Assembly (NCBI RefSeq): GCF_008124765.1
Contig: NZ_VNHS01000011.1
Coordinates: 310,001 to 374,000 of the forward strand
Source: Paenibacillus methanolicus
GTDB taxonomy: Bacteria; Bacillota; Bacilli; Paenibacillales; Paenibacillaceae
Length of the DNA stretch: 64,000 bases
Direction of reading: 5' to 3'
A program made the position numbers and the translations under genes. This document shows, one piece after another, positions 34,202 through 42,896 of this stretch. How positions within the stretch are numbered: position 1 is the first letter of the stretch; each line of letters begins with the position of its first letter. The notes below the pieces were generated by a model. It did no database searches and was not told the DNA's origin. It saw only the letters and a program-made list of their open reading frames with translations.

Positions 34202-37114
34202 TTATCCGCGAGCCGAATTTTTCAAATTCGTCGGTAAAATGATAGTAATCGGCGCTTGTCCTTCCGCTACGGTCAGGCTGGACGATCGCAGCAACTCCTC
34301 GCCCGTTAGATGAAGCTGGGTGTAGAAGGGAATACGGACCCCCGTAACAAGAACCCCGCCTTGAATATGCAGGACATAATTCGCGTCGGGCTTAATCAAC
34401 GCTGCGTCGAGCACAATGGAGTGGTCCTCTTCCAATAAGAAACGCTGCGATTCCTTCCCGATGCTCCATAGTTCGCCGGAGCCTCCCCAACTGAGCACAG
34501 GATATTTGGCGGAGCCTGTCAACTGGATACGCTTTTCTTGTCTTGCTTGTCCGATGTTCGTAAGAAGAGTCTGCCCGCTGTAGGACTTCAGGTCGTCCGG
34601 GAACAACTGATTCACTAGTTGAAGCCGGTATTCTCCCTCGTCCCTCGGCGCATCGATTTCCACGGAATCGAAGCTGCTGGTTCGAATCCGCTCGCCTACC
34701 TCGCGGTTGTCTTTATCGACCAGCTGATATTCCAGTACGGATTCGCCGTTCTCCTCATCCGTCGGGAGAGACGCCACGGCAGCAGATGCCGGGTTCGGAT
34801 AGCGCAGCCCCTCCTGCTCCTCTTCCACGGTGATTGTCCTCGGACCCTCGGCCGTCATGGATTTGAATGTCAAGCTGCCCTCGGATGCAGCCGGCTTCTC
34901 GGCGCTGAGAGGCTCCACTTTAACCAGGTTGGCTTTCTCGCTTCCCTCGTAAAAATCCGTGTATACCTTCTGATTAATTCGGCCAGCGCTGATCACGTCC
35001 GCATCGTTCATATAGACTTCGCGGCTGCCGACGGAAAACGCGACGTTCTGTTGAATGTCCGAGATGGCGGATCGGAACGTATACCGGTAGCCGTCTTTCG
35101 TAATCGCATAGCGAACATCCGCGGTCGTCCCTTGGTTGACGTAGTATTCCGACGCGTCGGACGTCTCGGCGATTTTGCTGCTGCTAATCGCTATCGTGCC
35201 GTCCTGGAATCCCGCTGGCGGGGTTAGCCGCATTAATGCGCCTTCTAAGTTAACCAGCTGAGGCGTCCCTTGGTTTACCCGAAGCGCGCGCTCCAGATAG
35301 TAGCCCCGGTCCGTCGACGAATCGTGCAAAACCGCCGTCGCCTGAATCGCGTTGCTCGTCTGGACATAGGCAACGGCTTGGCCGTTTTGTTCGAATGGAA
35401 GCAGCATCGGCCAGCTAATATAACCGTTTTGCTCGCTCATCACGCTTAATAAAAGGCGATCCGAAACGGTCGCATGGGACGACGCGAAGATCGTTTTGGA
35501 TAACGAAGCCGCATGAAACGACACTTCGCCTTGCCCACCGGTAATCGTTTTATGATAGACCACCCGTTGACGCGAGTTCGAGGCTTGACCTATGATCATA
35601 ACCTCATATCTGCGTCCGGCCAGCAAATAAGCGTTCGGCACGAAGAATGCGCCCGGCTCTACCGGCTCGCCGACAAAGATCGGCGAATAATAGTATTGCG
35701 GCGTTTCCAATTCATAGGTATAAGGGAATGCTTCGTATACGAATAACTGCCCGTTTTGCAGAGGCGCCCCTGTCTCGTTCTCCGCCCGGATCAACGATCC
35801 GTTAACCTCGTTCGAATCCATGCCGAGGATTTCGAACGACCGGTTCGCGGTGAGCGATTCGCTGAACCCCGGGTAGGTCACGGTCGCGGTCAGCAGGTAT
35901 TTGCCTGACTTCAGCGAAGGCTCTATAGCCGCGTATAAGCGTAACTGCGCGTCTTCCGACTCGGTTACATTGAAGGACGCGATTCGGGCCCCGTTGGCAT
36001 GTTTCAACTCATACTCCGCGTGATACTCGCTCGCGTTGGCTCCGTAAACCCACCGCAATTCGAAATCCCCTCTTCTCACGGGCGTATCGGCATTAATTTC
36101 GTCGCGGCTCGCTTCAAAGGATTCAATGACCATGCCGGGTTGCCCGAATTCGTAAGCGGTATCCTCGGTAATTTCACGGTAGTCGCTATGCCATTGCAGC
36201 TCCGTCCCGCTTCCTAATTCATCATTAATGCCCATGGCATATCTTCCCCGGCTGATAAATAGCTTGGAGACGCCGGAAGGAAACTGAAAGGTGGTTTCGG
36301 TCGTGTAGACGTACGCTCTCTGACTGGCGGCCAATGGAAGCGATACGATCGCCTTCTCTCGGCCAAGATCCTGCTCGTTCAATTTGAACGTCATGTCGCC
36401 GTCAATCGAGAGCTTCTCCTTATGTATATATCCGATTCCATTTTTCCAAGTACTCCACGCATAACTCACTTGACTCGGGTTTATCAATAACGTAAAGTCC
36501 CCACGATATCCGCGGTTATGTAACCATTCCTTTTCTCTGCCTTCTCCTGCCAGGAATTGAACGTCGAACTCGCCGTAACCTTCCAATGCCGTAGAATCGA
36601 CGGTAACCTGGACCGTGTCGGCGTTCATTTCCCAACTGCTTTTGGCGACCAATTGATCGTATGTTAGGTCCATCTTCTCGTGGTATAGAAATTCTTTGCC
36701 GCCGTTGCGGTCGACTAACCTCGCTGTTAGCGATAGGCGATAATGCTCCCCTTCCCCCAACGTCATTCGGGAGGCATAATCAATCTGCCCGTTCACCTCA
36801 TCATACGCAGCATAGACGTAATCCTCCGTGGGCGTATTCAACCGCCTGATCTTCGCGTCTACGTCCGTGACAATGTATTCTCCCGGCAAGTTCAGCTTCA
36901 AGACGCCAGGCGTTTGGACGGCCGCCAGGCCTTGCGCGGCGTCTCCTGCCGGCAGCGGCAAATCCTGACTTATTCCCGAACTTTGCGGACTTTGCGCTCC
37001 TTGCTGCATCTCGCTCGCGTCATTTACGCCCCCTGCTTCTCCCTCCGCTCCCGCCGGCATAATTCCACCGGCCAGCATCGCGGCGATGACTACCATCGAC
37101 AACCACTTCTTCAT
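34202..37114 (-). CDS. Secreted multidomain surface protein, N-terminal part of the same split gene
   Basis: A 970-residue protein with a clear signal peptide (MKKWLSMVVIAAMLAGGIMPAGA, cleavage near 23) and no membrane or wall anchor. The body is beta-strand-rich with repeated module-like segments, for example the Tyr-rich FVYEAFPYTYELETPQYYY, and no enzymatic motif I recognise. The end, ITIILPTNLKNSARG, is out of frame with the SLH part; if the two were joined the product would be about 1680 residues: signal, adhesive-type domains, Gly linker, three SLH. The start follows AAGGAG at about 13 nt, behind a possible promoter with an inverted repeat (37189-37217). Function unknown. Confidence 0.75.
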   Translation of the reverse strand: MKKWLSMVVIAAMLAGGIMPAGAEGEAGGVNDASEMQQGAQSPQSSGISQDLPLPAGDAAQGLAAVQTPGVLKLNLPGEYIVTDVDAKIRRLNTPTEDYVYAAYDEVNGQIDYASRMTLGEGEHYRLSLTARLVDRNGGKEFLYHEKMDLTYDQLVAKSSWEMNADTVQVTVDSTALEGYGEFDVQFLAGEGREKEWLHNRGYRGDFTLLINPSQVSYAWSTWKNGIGYIHKEKLSIDGDMTFKLNEQDLGREKAIVSLPLAASQRAYVYTTETTFQFPSGVSKLFISRGRYAMGINDELGSGTELQWHSDYREITEDTAYEFGQPGMVIESFEASRDEINADTPVRRGDFELRWVYGANASEYHAEYELKHANGARIASFNVTESEDAQLRLYAAIEPSLKSGKYLLTATVTYPGFSESLTANRSFEILGMDSNEVNGSLIRAENETGAPLQNGQLFVYEAFPYTYELETPQYYYSPIFVGEPVEPGAFFVPNAYLLAGRRYEVMIIGQASNSRQRVVYHKTITGGQGEVSFHAASLSKTIFASSHATVSDRLLLSVMSEQNGYISWPMLLPFEQNGQAVAYVQTSNAIQATAVLHDSSTDRGYYLERALRVNQGTPQLVNLEGALMRLTPPAGFQDGTIAISSSKIAETSDASEYYVNQGTTADVRYAITKDGYRYTFRSAISDIQQNVAFSVGSREVYMNDADVISAGRINQKVYTDFYEGSEKANLVKVEPLSAEKPAASEGSLTFKSMTAEGPRTITVEEEQEGLRYPNPASAAVASLPTDEENGESVLEYQLVDKDNREVGERIRTSSFDSVEIDAPRDEGEYRLQLVNQLFPDDLKSYSGQTLLTNIGQARQEKRIQLTGSAKYPVLSWGGSGELWSIGKESQRFLLEEDHSIVLDAALIKPDANYVLHIQGGVLVTGVRIPFYTQLHLTGEELLRSSSLTVAEGQAPITIILPTNLKNSARG

Positions 37115-37188
37115 TCTCTAGTGCCGCTCCTTTTTGCTCGTATCCATGTGCGCTCCCACATGCTCACTTTACTAGCAGAAATAAACTA

Positions 37189-37217
37189 TCACTGGAAAAG
37201 TATAATAAATCCAGTGA
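37189..37217 (-). promoter_or_regulatory. Inverted repeat over a probable promoter of the surface-protein gene
   Basis: TCACTGGA (37189-37196) and TCCAGTGA (37210-37217), 8 bp with a 13-bp spacer, bracket a minus-strand TATACT -10 candidate; TTGTTT lies 16 bp further up. It is a candidate operator for an unknown regulator. Confidence 0.5.
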
Positions 37218-37297
37218 CAAAAACAAACAAAAATATGAAAAAATCTATGAGATTAGACAAATACCGACATGTATTGTCCACTAGTTTCTTCCCAAAC

Positions 37298-37330
37298 AAA
37301 AAATCCCGGCCTGATGGCCGGGATTTTTTG
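37298..37330. terminator. Terminator downstream of the Spo0E-like gene
   Basis: ATCCCGGCC/GGCCGGGAT stem with loop TGAT, flanked by A6 and T6, so it works in both directions. Confidence 0.92.
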
Positions 37331-37345
37331 TTCTTACCGCAACTG

Positions 37346-37528
37346 CTATTCCTCGTACTTCACGATAATATCGTCCAACTCGCTGGCATGCTCATGGCTC
37401 GCCGCGAGAATCTCCTGGTCGACCGGATTCTGGCCTTGGATGGCGGTGCCTGCTTTGATTTGGCGGTCCAGCTGTTTCTCCGCCTGGCCTAAGCCGAGCG
37501 CGCCTTGATGGCCTCTGCTTGATGTCAT
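37346..37528 (-). CDS. Small Spo0E-like peptide
   Basis: A 60-residue soluble protein. I place the start at ATG 37528 (GGGAG at 7 nt); ATG/TTG further upstream lacks a ribosome site. The C-terminal helix reads ILAASHEHASELDDIIVKYEE, close to the Spo0E-family signature (S-x-E-L-D-x-x-I-x-x-Y) of aspartyl-phosphate phosphatases that dephosphorylate Spo0A~P; the preceding half is basic-acidic and helical. The match is short, so the assignment is tentative. If right, it would delay sporulation. It is monocistronic with a strong terminator. Confidence 0.5.
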   Translation of the reverse strand: MTSSRGHQGALGLGQAEKQLDRQIKAGTAIQGQNPVDQEILAASHEHASELDDIIVKYEE

Positions 37529-37626
37529 GCGTATCTCCCTGCCTTTGCCCGTGGTGTACAGCATCGACCTGTCGCTTGCTGCCTCCTATACCGTGCGCCA
37601 ACCGGGATTCATTTATGCCCCGCGCC

Positions 37627-38139
37627 TTACTCCCACGGATACTTCGTCAGCAGGTAATCGGCGAACTTCTTGCTCTCCGCCCGGCGATGCTTGCGCATTT
37701 GGGCCCGCTCGTCGGCCGTCTCGTACAGCTTCTTCTCCTCTTCCGTCTCCGGCACGATCTGCGGCACCTCGATCGGCTTGTTATCGTCGCCGAGCGCGAC
37801 GAACGTCAGGAAAGATGTCGCCGCGATTTTGCGTTCGCCGCTGCGCAAGTCTTCGCGAATGACTTTCACGAAAACTTCCATCGACGTGCGGCCCGTATAC
37901 GTGACGAACGACTCCAACGACACGGAATCGGTCTGCCGGATCGGTTGCAGGAAATCGACGGAATCGGTGGATGCGGTGACCGCGGAAACCCGGCATAGCT
38001 TCGAGGCGGAAATGGACGCGATATCGTCGATATAGGACATCAATTTGCCGCCGAACAGCGTATCGTGATTGTTGACGTCCGTCGGAAACACGCGGGCGAC
38101 CTTAAAGCATCTCGTTTCGCGCACAAACTTTTTCTCCAT
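37627..38139 (-). CDS. ykhA: Hotdog-fold acyl-CoA thioesterase (YkhA type)
   Basis: A 170-residue cytosolic thioesterase hydrolysing acyl-CoA. It has the hotdog signature VNNHDTLFGGKLMSYIDDIASISASKLC, with catalytic Asn/Asp positions, and later TASTDSVDFLQPIRQTDSV and FVALGDDNKPIEVP. Length and motifs match Bacillus YkhA. A GGCGGGGG ribosome site precedes the ATG. A C-terminal charged helix (ERAQMRKHRRAESKKF) follows the fold. Confidence 0.9.
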   Translation of the reverse strand: MEKKFVRETRCFKVARVFPTDVNNHDTLFGGKLMSYIDDIASISASKLCRVSAVTASTDSVDFLQPIRQTDSVSLESFVTYTGRTSMEVFVKVIREDLRSGERKIAATSFLTFVALGDDNKPIEVPQIVPETEEEKKLYETADERAQMRKHRRAESKKFADYLLTKYPWE

Positions 38140-38226
38140 TCGGAAAACCCCCGCCTTCTGCCAATCTTTGTCGCTAGCATTGTACCCTTCGGGATTCCCC
38201 GGTATGCACGCCTTTAAGCGGACCGG

Positions 38227-39795
38227 CTATCCGATCTCCAGCAGCTTATACACGGTCTCTTCCACCAGCCGCTCATGGACCGCCGCATTGTAATTCATAT
38301 GCTCCCGATAGCGCACGAACAAGCAATGATGGCGCATGCGGCTCCTTTTGAACTCGCGCCAACGCTGCTCCAGCTCCCGGATATACGTATCGGGCTCCGT
38401 CTCGTCGACGAAGAACAGCACGTTCTCGCAACCCAATTCCGCGATCTCTTGCAGATTGTCCGTGTGCATGAGGCCGATCTCCCGCGCTTTGGCCGGCGGA
38501 CGAACTTGCAGATCGTCATAGTACAGGTCCTTCAGCTTCTGCATGCGCGTCCCGAACACCCGGTAATCGTCGCGCCCGGCGGAGACGAGCAGCAGCGGCT
38601 CTTCCCCGAGTCTTCTGCGGACATGGTAGCGCGCATTCTCCACCTTCATATCGTAATAAGACAGCCATCGCTCCGCCACCGACGTCATGCCCAGCTGGCC
38701 GGCGATGCGCAGCAGGCGCTCTTTCCAGGAGAATCGCTTCCAATCGAGCGAGACCGTCGGCGCGATCGCCGACAGCGCTTGATAGACGCCCGTCGTGACG
38801 GGACCGGTCAGAATGAGCTCCGGCTGCGCCGCGGCCACTTCCGCCAGCTTCTCCGCAACCCCGATCTCGTCGCGGAGCTGCTCCGCCCATGCCCGCTTCA
38901 CGTTAAACGCGGACTGCATGCCGAGCACGGCCATGTCGCCGTCGAACACGGCGCTAAGCGTCGCCACCCGTCGTTTCGCCAAGGCGCTGTACTCCGTCGG
39001 GCTAAGACCGACATGCTTCTTGAACAGCCGGCTGAAGTAGAATTCATCCGTGTAGCCGACCGAGTGGGCGACCTCCATAATTGTCCCTCCGCTGCCCGCG
39101 AGCAGTCGCAAGGAAGCATCCACCCTCACCTTCGTCATGAACTTATGCGGACTAAGGCCGGTATAGCGGCGGAACGATTGATAGAACCGACTCGAGCTGC
39201 AGCCCGACTGGGCGGCGATTTGCTCCACGTCGATCGGCTTATGAAAGTGCTCCTTCATAAACTTGCGCGTCTGCTCGACGTAATCGAACACGTCTTCTTC
39301 CGGATCTTTGGGCTTCTTCGCGCTTGTCAGCAGCGCGGAAGCCATCGCGTACAAATAGGACTGCAGCTGATAATACAGCCCCTCGTCCGTTCCCCCCGCG
39401 TCGGAGAGAAAATCCGGGATCCAGCTTCGGATCTGAGGCATGCGGAAAATATAGAGCTTCTGTATATTCGAAATCCGCTGGGCGGCGAATTCGTCCGGTT
39501 CCGGCGTTAGCCAGGCTCTCGTAAAATAAATCAGCAGCACCTGCGACTCCTGCTTCGCCGTGCTCTGAAGCACGCAGCGCGTGCCGGACGGAATGAGAAA
39601 CAACTCGCCGCCGAGCGCCTTCCCTTTGCGCTTCGCGCCGCCCATATCCGCCGTAATGCCGACGCCCTCGCGCGTTACGAAACCGAAGGCGTCCTCTTCG
39701 CCGGCAGGCAGTTCCAGCCTCGTCCCCCCGGCGATCCGCACCTCTTCGGTACGCGTATAATGAAGCGAGAGCCCCCGCAACAGATGTTGTGTCAT
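38227..39795 (-). CDS. AraC-type regulator fused to a siderophore-binding domain (Btr-like)
   Basis: A 522-residue cytosolic activator. An N-terminal cupin-like part (1-160) is followed by two AraC helix-turn-helix motifs (about 168-276: VEQIAAQSGCSSSRFYQSFRRYTGLSPHKF and VAHSVGYTDEFYFSRLFKKHVGLSPTEY), and a C-terminal FhuD/TroA-like domain (277-522). B. subtilis Btr has the same fusion and activates siderophore uptake when it binds the ferric siderophore directly. Here it lies beside yclNOPQ on the same strand and has a Fur box just upstream, so it probably controls that uptake system or a nearby one. Confidence 0.85.
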   Translation of the reverse strand: MTQHLLRGLSLHYTRTEEVRIAGGTRLELPAGEEDAFGFVTREGVGITADMGGAKRKGKALGGELFLIPSGTRCVLQSTAKQESQVLLIYFTRAWLTPEPDEFAAQRISNIQKLYIFRMPQIRSWIPDFLSDAGGTDEGLYYQLQSYLYAMASALLTSAKKPKDPEEDVFDYVEQTRKFMKEHFHKPIDVEQIAAQSGCSSSRFYQSFRRYTGLSPHKFMTKVRVDASLRLLAGSGGTIMEVAHSVGYTDEFYFSRLFKKHVGLSPTEYSALAKRRVATLSAVFDGDMAVLGMQSAFNVKRAWAEQLRDEIGVAEKLAEVAAAQPELILTGPVTTGVYQALSAIAPTVSLDWKRFSWKERLLRIAGQLGMTSVAERWLSYYDMKVENARYHVRRRLGEEPLLLVSAGRDDYRVFGTRMQKLKDLYYDDLQVRPPAKAREIGLMHTDNLQEIAELGCENVLFFVDETEPDTYIRELEQRWREFKRSRMRHHCLFVRYREHMNYNAAVHERLVEETVYKLLEIG

Positions 39796-39842
39796 CCCAT
39801 CACTCCGTTACTTCGATAATACCCTTCCTAGTGAATTGTAAA

Positions 39843-39857
39843 TGATAATCATTCTCA
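39843..39857. promoter_or_regulatory. Fur box upstream of the AraC-type regulator
   Basis: TGATAATCATTCTCA fits the 7-1-7 Fur consensus TGATAATnATTATCA with one mismatch, 48 bp upstream of the regulator start. Confidence 0.85.
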
Positions 39858-39865
39858 TAGTCAAT

Positions 39866-39953
39866 CAGCCTGATGCTTGGTTTGCACGCTAGGTGGAGCG
39901 TGCAGCATGCAGCCAGATGCTTGGTTTCCGTCCATAGTAGGGGACGGAGCATT
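39866..39953. repeat. Two exact-length 44-bp tandem repeats, each a bulged hairpin
   Basis: Units 39866-39909 and 39910-39953 begin CAGCC[T/A]GATGCTTGGTTT and end AGCAT. An outer ATGCT/AGCAT stem is identical. The inner stem is different in sequence but pairs in both: GCACGCT/AGCGTGC with a 6-nt loop, and CCGTCC/GGACGG with an 8-nt loop. TTGGTTT is an asymmetric bulge. Confidence 0.85.
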
Positions 39954-39975
39954 CTACCTAAACCGCGACAAACGC

Positions 39976-40028
39976 AAAAAACTGCCCCCGCGGCAGCGCC
40001 GATCGCTCGGCGCCCCTTGGGAGCAGTT
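39976..40028 (-). terminator. Terminator of the yclNOPQ operon
   Basis: AACTGC/GCAGTT base stem with long GC-rich arms, then T5 on the minus strand. Confidence 0.75.
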
Positions 40029-40041
40029 CTTCCACGCTATT

Positions 40042-41094
40042 TTATTTCACCACGGCTTCGACGGCTTGGATCATTTGGGCCGTGGACTCCAGTCCGCCGC
40101 CCGAGAGGTACCAGTAGTTCGGATCAAGGTAGGCGATTTTGCCGTTTTTGAACGCGTTCGTGTTTTTCACGAGGGCGTTCTCGATGACGTCTTTGCCGGC
40201 TTTGGCGCCTTCCTTCTCGACTACCGCGTCGCGGTCGACGACGAACAGGTAATCCGGATTTTTCTCGGCGATGAACTCGCTCGTCACGCTCATGCCGTGG
40301 GTGCCGACTTCGATGCTCTCGTCGCTTGCAGGCACGCCGAGCACGTCGTGGATGAAGCCGAAACGGGAACCTTTGCCGAACGCGCTCATTTTGCCGCCCG
40401 TCGTCAAGACGATCAGGCCTTTCTTGCCGCTAGCCGTCGCCGCCGCGTTCACCGATTGGATCGACGCTTCCAGCGCGGCGAGTTCCGCTTCGACTTCGGC
40501 CGTCTTATTGAAGATTTGACCGATGACGGACAGGTTTTGCTTGAACGATTCCATGTATTTCGCCGTGTCGACGCCCGTGTAGATCGTCGGCGCGATTTTG
40601 CTCAGCTCTTCATACGCTTCCGACGCGCGTCCGGAGATGAAGATGACGTCCGGCTTCAGGGAAGCCAGCTTCTCGAAGTCCGGCTCGAACAGCGTGCCCG
40701 CGTTCTCGTACGCGTCGGTGGTGTAGGTCTCTTTCAAGTAGGAAGGCAGGCTGTCTTTCGGCAATGCCGTTACGTTGACGCCCAGTTTATTCAGCGTATC
40801 GAGCGTGCCGAAGTCGAAGACGACGACTTTCTCGGGATTCGTCTTCAACGTGGCTTCGCCAAGCTGATGCTTGATCGTCACTTCGGCCGGCGCGGTTGCT
40901 TCCGTCGTGCCCGCAGCCGTGCTTGCGTTGCCTTCCGTCTCCGCCGCGGCATTCGCGCTGCCTTCGGCCGGCGCGGCGCTTTCCGTGCTTGCGCCGCTGT
41001 TTACGTTATTGTTCGAGTTGGACGTGCTGCCGCATGCGGCGAGCACGAACATCAGTACGAGAGACATCATCAAGAGCAGTGCTTTCTTCTTCAC
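40042..41094 (-). CDS. yclQ: Ferric-siderophore-binding lipoprotein YclQ
   Basis: A 350-residue FhuD/FepB-type binding protein. The lipobox VLAAC gives Cys21, followed by an unusually long linker (about 22-72) rich in Ala, Thr, Glu, Asn and Ser. The domain shows VVVFDFGTLDTLNKLGV, PDVIFISGRASEAYEEL and NPDYLFVVDRDAVVE. In B. subtilis YclNOPQ imports petrobactin. Order and strand (two permeases, ATPase, binding protein) match ycl exactly. It is last in the operon, 100 bp after yclP. Confidence 0.88.
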   Translation of the reverse strand: MKKKALLLMMSLVLMFVLAACGSTSNSNNNVNSGASTESAAPAEGSANAAAETEGNASTAAGTTEATAPAEVTIKHQLGEATLKTNPEKVVVFDFGTLDTLNKLGVNVTALPKDSLPSYLKETYTTDAYENAGTLFEPDFEKLASLKPDVIFISGRASEAYEELSKIAPTIYTGVDTAKYMESFKQNLSVIGQIFNKTAEVEAELAALEASIQSVNAAATASGKKGLIVLTTGGKMSAFGKGSRFGFIHDVLGVPASDESIEVGTHGMSVTSEFIAEKNPDYLFVVDRDAVVEKEGAKAGKDVIENALVKNTNAFKNGKIAYLDPNYWYLSGGGLESTAQMIQAVEAVVK

Positions 41095-41193
41095 TTCTAT
41101 TCGTCCACCTTTGCCTATAGTTTTCTATGTTTCATCGCCTCAAGCATGGAACGGCTTCCCGAACGGGCCCTGTCCGGCCGCCGCCGCCCGCAT

Positions 41194-41952
41194 TTAAGCG
41201 AAGTAAACGCCGATTTTATGCCCGCCGATTACCTCGATCGGAATGTCCATATCGTAAACGTCCTTTAATACCGCGGTCTCGATTATCTCGTCCGTCGGTC
41301 CTTCTTTGACGACGCGGCCGTCCTTGAGCGCGACGATATAGTCGGAATAGCAGGACGCGAAGTTGATGTCGTGAATAACGAGAATGACCGTTTTGCCCAG
41401 CTCGTCGACCAGCTTCCGGAGCACTTTCATGATTTGCACCGAATGCTTCATATCGAGATTGTTCAGCGGCTCGTCGAGCAGCACGTACTCCGTGTTCTGC
41501 GCCACGACCATCGCGATGAACGCCCGCTGTTTCTGGCCGCCGCTCAGCTGATCGAGGTATTTGTCCTGCATGTCCGCTAAGTCCATGTAGGCGATCGCCT
41601 CGTCAACGAATCGTTTGTCCTCCGCCGTCAGCCTGCCCTGGGAATACGGGAATCGGCCGAAATTGACGAGCTCGCGCACCGTGAGGCGGACATTGATATG
41701 GTTGGATTGCTTAAGGATCGAAATTTTCTTCGCCAGATCGGCGCTTTTCGCCGCGGTCGCGTCCACGCCGTCGATCGTTACCTCGCCGCTGTCCTTCGGG
41801 ATAAGCCGGCTGATGATCGAGAGCAGCGTGCTTTTGCCCGCGCCGTTGGGACCGATGAAGGAGGTAATAACCCCTCGCTTGATGGTCACCGAGACGTTGT
41901 CGATGACATTTTTGTTACCGTATCGCTTGGATACGCCTTGAACTACGACCAC
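41194..41952 (-). CDS. yclP: Ferric-siderophore ABC transporter ATPase YclP
   Basis: A 252-residue FecCD-type ATPase, exactly the usual length. It has Walker A GPNGAGKST, signature LSGGQKQRAFIAM, Walker B YVLLDEPLNNLDM and the switch His in LVIHDINFAS. It overlaps the yclO stop by 10 bp. It powers uptake of the ferric siderophore through the YclN-YclO channel. Confidence 0.93.
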   Translation of the reverse strand: MVVVQGVSKRYGNKNVIDNVSVTIKRGVITSFIGPNGAGKSTLLSIISRLIPKDSGEVTIDGVDATAAKSADLAKKISILKQSNHINVRLTVRELVNFGRFPYSQGRLTAEDKRFVDEAIAYMDLADMQDKYLDQLSGGQKQRAFIAMVVAQNTEYVLLDEPLNNLDMKHSVQIMKVLRKLVDELGKTVILVIHDINFASCYSDYIVALKDGRVVKEGPTDEIIETAVLKDVYDMDIPIEVIGGHKIGVYFA

Positions 41953-42896
41953 GACCGATTCTCCTTCAATACGAGATAGATGAAATACAGTCCGCCGGCG
42001 AAATTGACGATGACCGCGAGCGTCGTCGAGAACGTAAAGACGCGTTCGACGATCAACTGCCCGCCGAGGAGCGTGACGACGCTGATCAGAATCGAGCCGG
42101 GGATGAGCACGCTGTGCTTGTACGTCCGCATGAGCGGGTACGCAATGTTCACGACGAGCAGTCCGAGGAACGTAATCGGCCCGACGAGCGCCGTCGAGAT
42201 CGCCACCAGGATCGTCACGACGAACAGCAGCCGCTTGACGACGCCGTCGTAATGGATGCCCAGGTTGACCGCGTGGTCTTTGCCCAGCGCGAGGACGTCG
42301 AGATATTTGGCGAACTTAAGAAAGTAAAGGATCGCTGCCCCCGCCATCATGAAAGAGATGAGCAGCAGGTCCGAATTCACGTTGTTGAAGCTGGCGAACA
42401 TTTTGTTCTGCAGCACGAGGAACTCGTTCGGGTCGATCAGCATCTGCATGAACGACGCGATATTCATGAAGAACGTGCCGAAGATGATGCCAACCAGCAG
42501 CAGGAAGTAAATCCCCCGCTCCTCGCGCCGGAATAGCAACTTATACAGCAATCCCGCGAATACCACCATCAGGCCGACCGTGAGCAGAAAATGAACATTC
42601 TTGTTCATCATCGTGAGCACCATCGAACCGAACACGTAGACGATGAACGTCTGCAGCAGCATATAGAGCGAATCCAGGCCGATAATGCTCGGCGTCAGAA
42701 TCCGGTTGTTCGTGATCGTCTGGAAAATGATCGTCGAGAAGGCGATCGCCCCGCCCGTCAGGATGATGGCGAGCACTTTCTTCGCGCGTCTGGGCAGAAT
42801 GTACTCCCAGTTGCCGCCGGACTGAATCGTCATGAAGACGAGAATCAGCACCAGCGCGGCCGTAAGCAGCAGCCCGATTTTGAATTTATAACCCAT
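41943..42896 (-). CDS. yclO: Ferric-siderophore permease YclO
   Basis: A 317-residue FecCD permease with eight to nine helices, for example GGAIAFSTIIFQTITNNRILTPSIIGLDSLYMLLQTF, the usual TP-x-x-x-G-x-x motif, and GPITFLGLLVVNIAYPLMR. It overlaps both neighbours (yclN by 11 bp, yclP by 10 bp), so translation is coupled. It forms a heterodimer with YclN. Confidence 0.92.
   Translation of the reverse strand: MGYKFKIGLLLTAALVLILVFMTIQSGGNWEYILPRRAKKVLAIILTGGAIAFSTIIFQTITNNRILTPSIIGLDSLYMLLQTFIVYVFGSMVLTMMNKNVHFLLTVGLMVVFAGLLYKLLFRREERGIYFLLLVGIIFGTFFMNIASFMQMLIDPNEFLVLQNKMFASFNNVNSDLLLISFMMAGAAILYFLKFAKYLDVLALGKDHAVNLGIHYDGVVKRLLFVVTILVAISTALVGPITFLGLLVVNIAYPLMRTYKHSVLIPGSILISVVTLLGGQLIVERVFTFSTTLAVIVNFAGGLYFIYLVLKENRSWS

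Noticed and set aside
38227-39795. A plain AraC transcription factor
   Set aside because: The 245-residue C-terminal domain is a FhuD/TroA-type binding fold, so a Btr-like fusion fits better.
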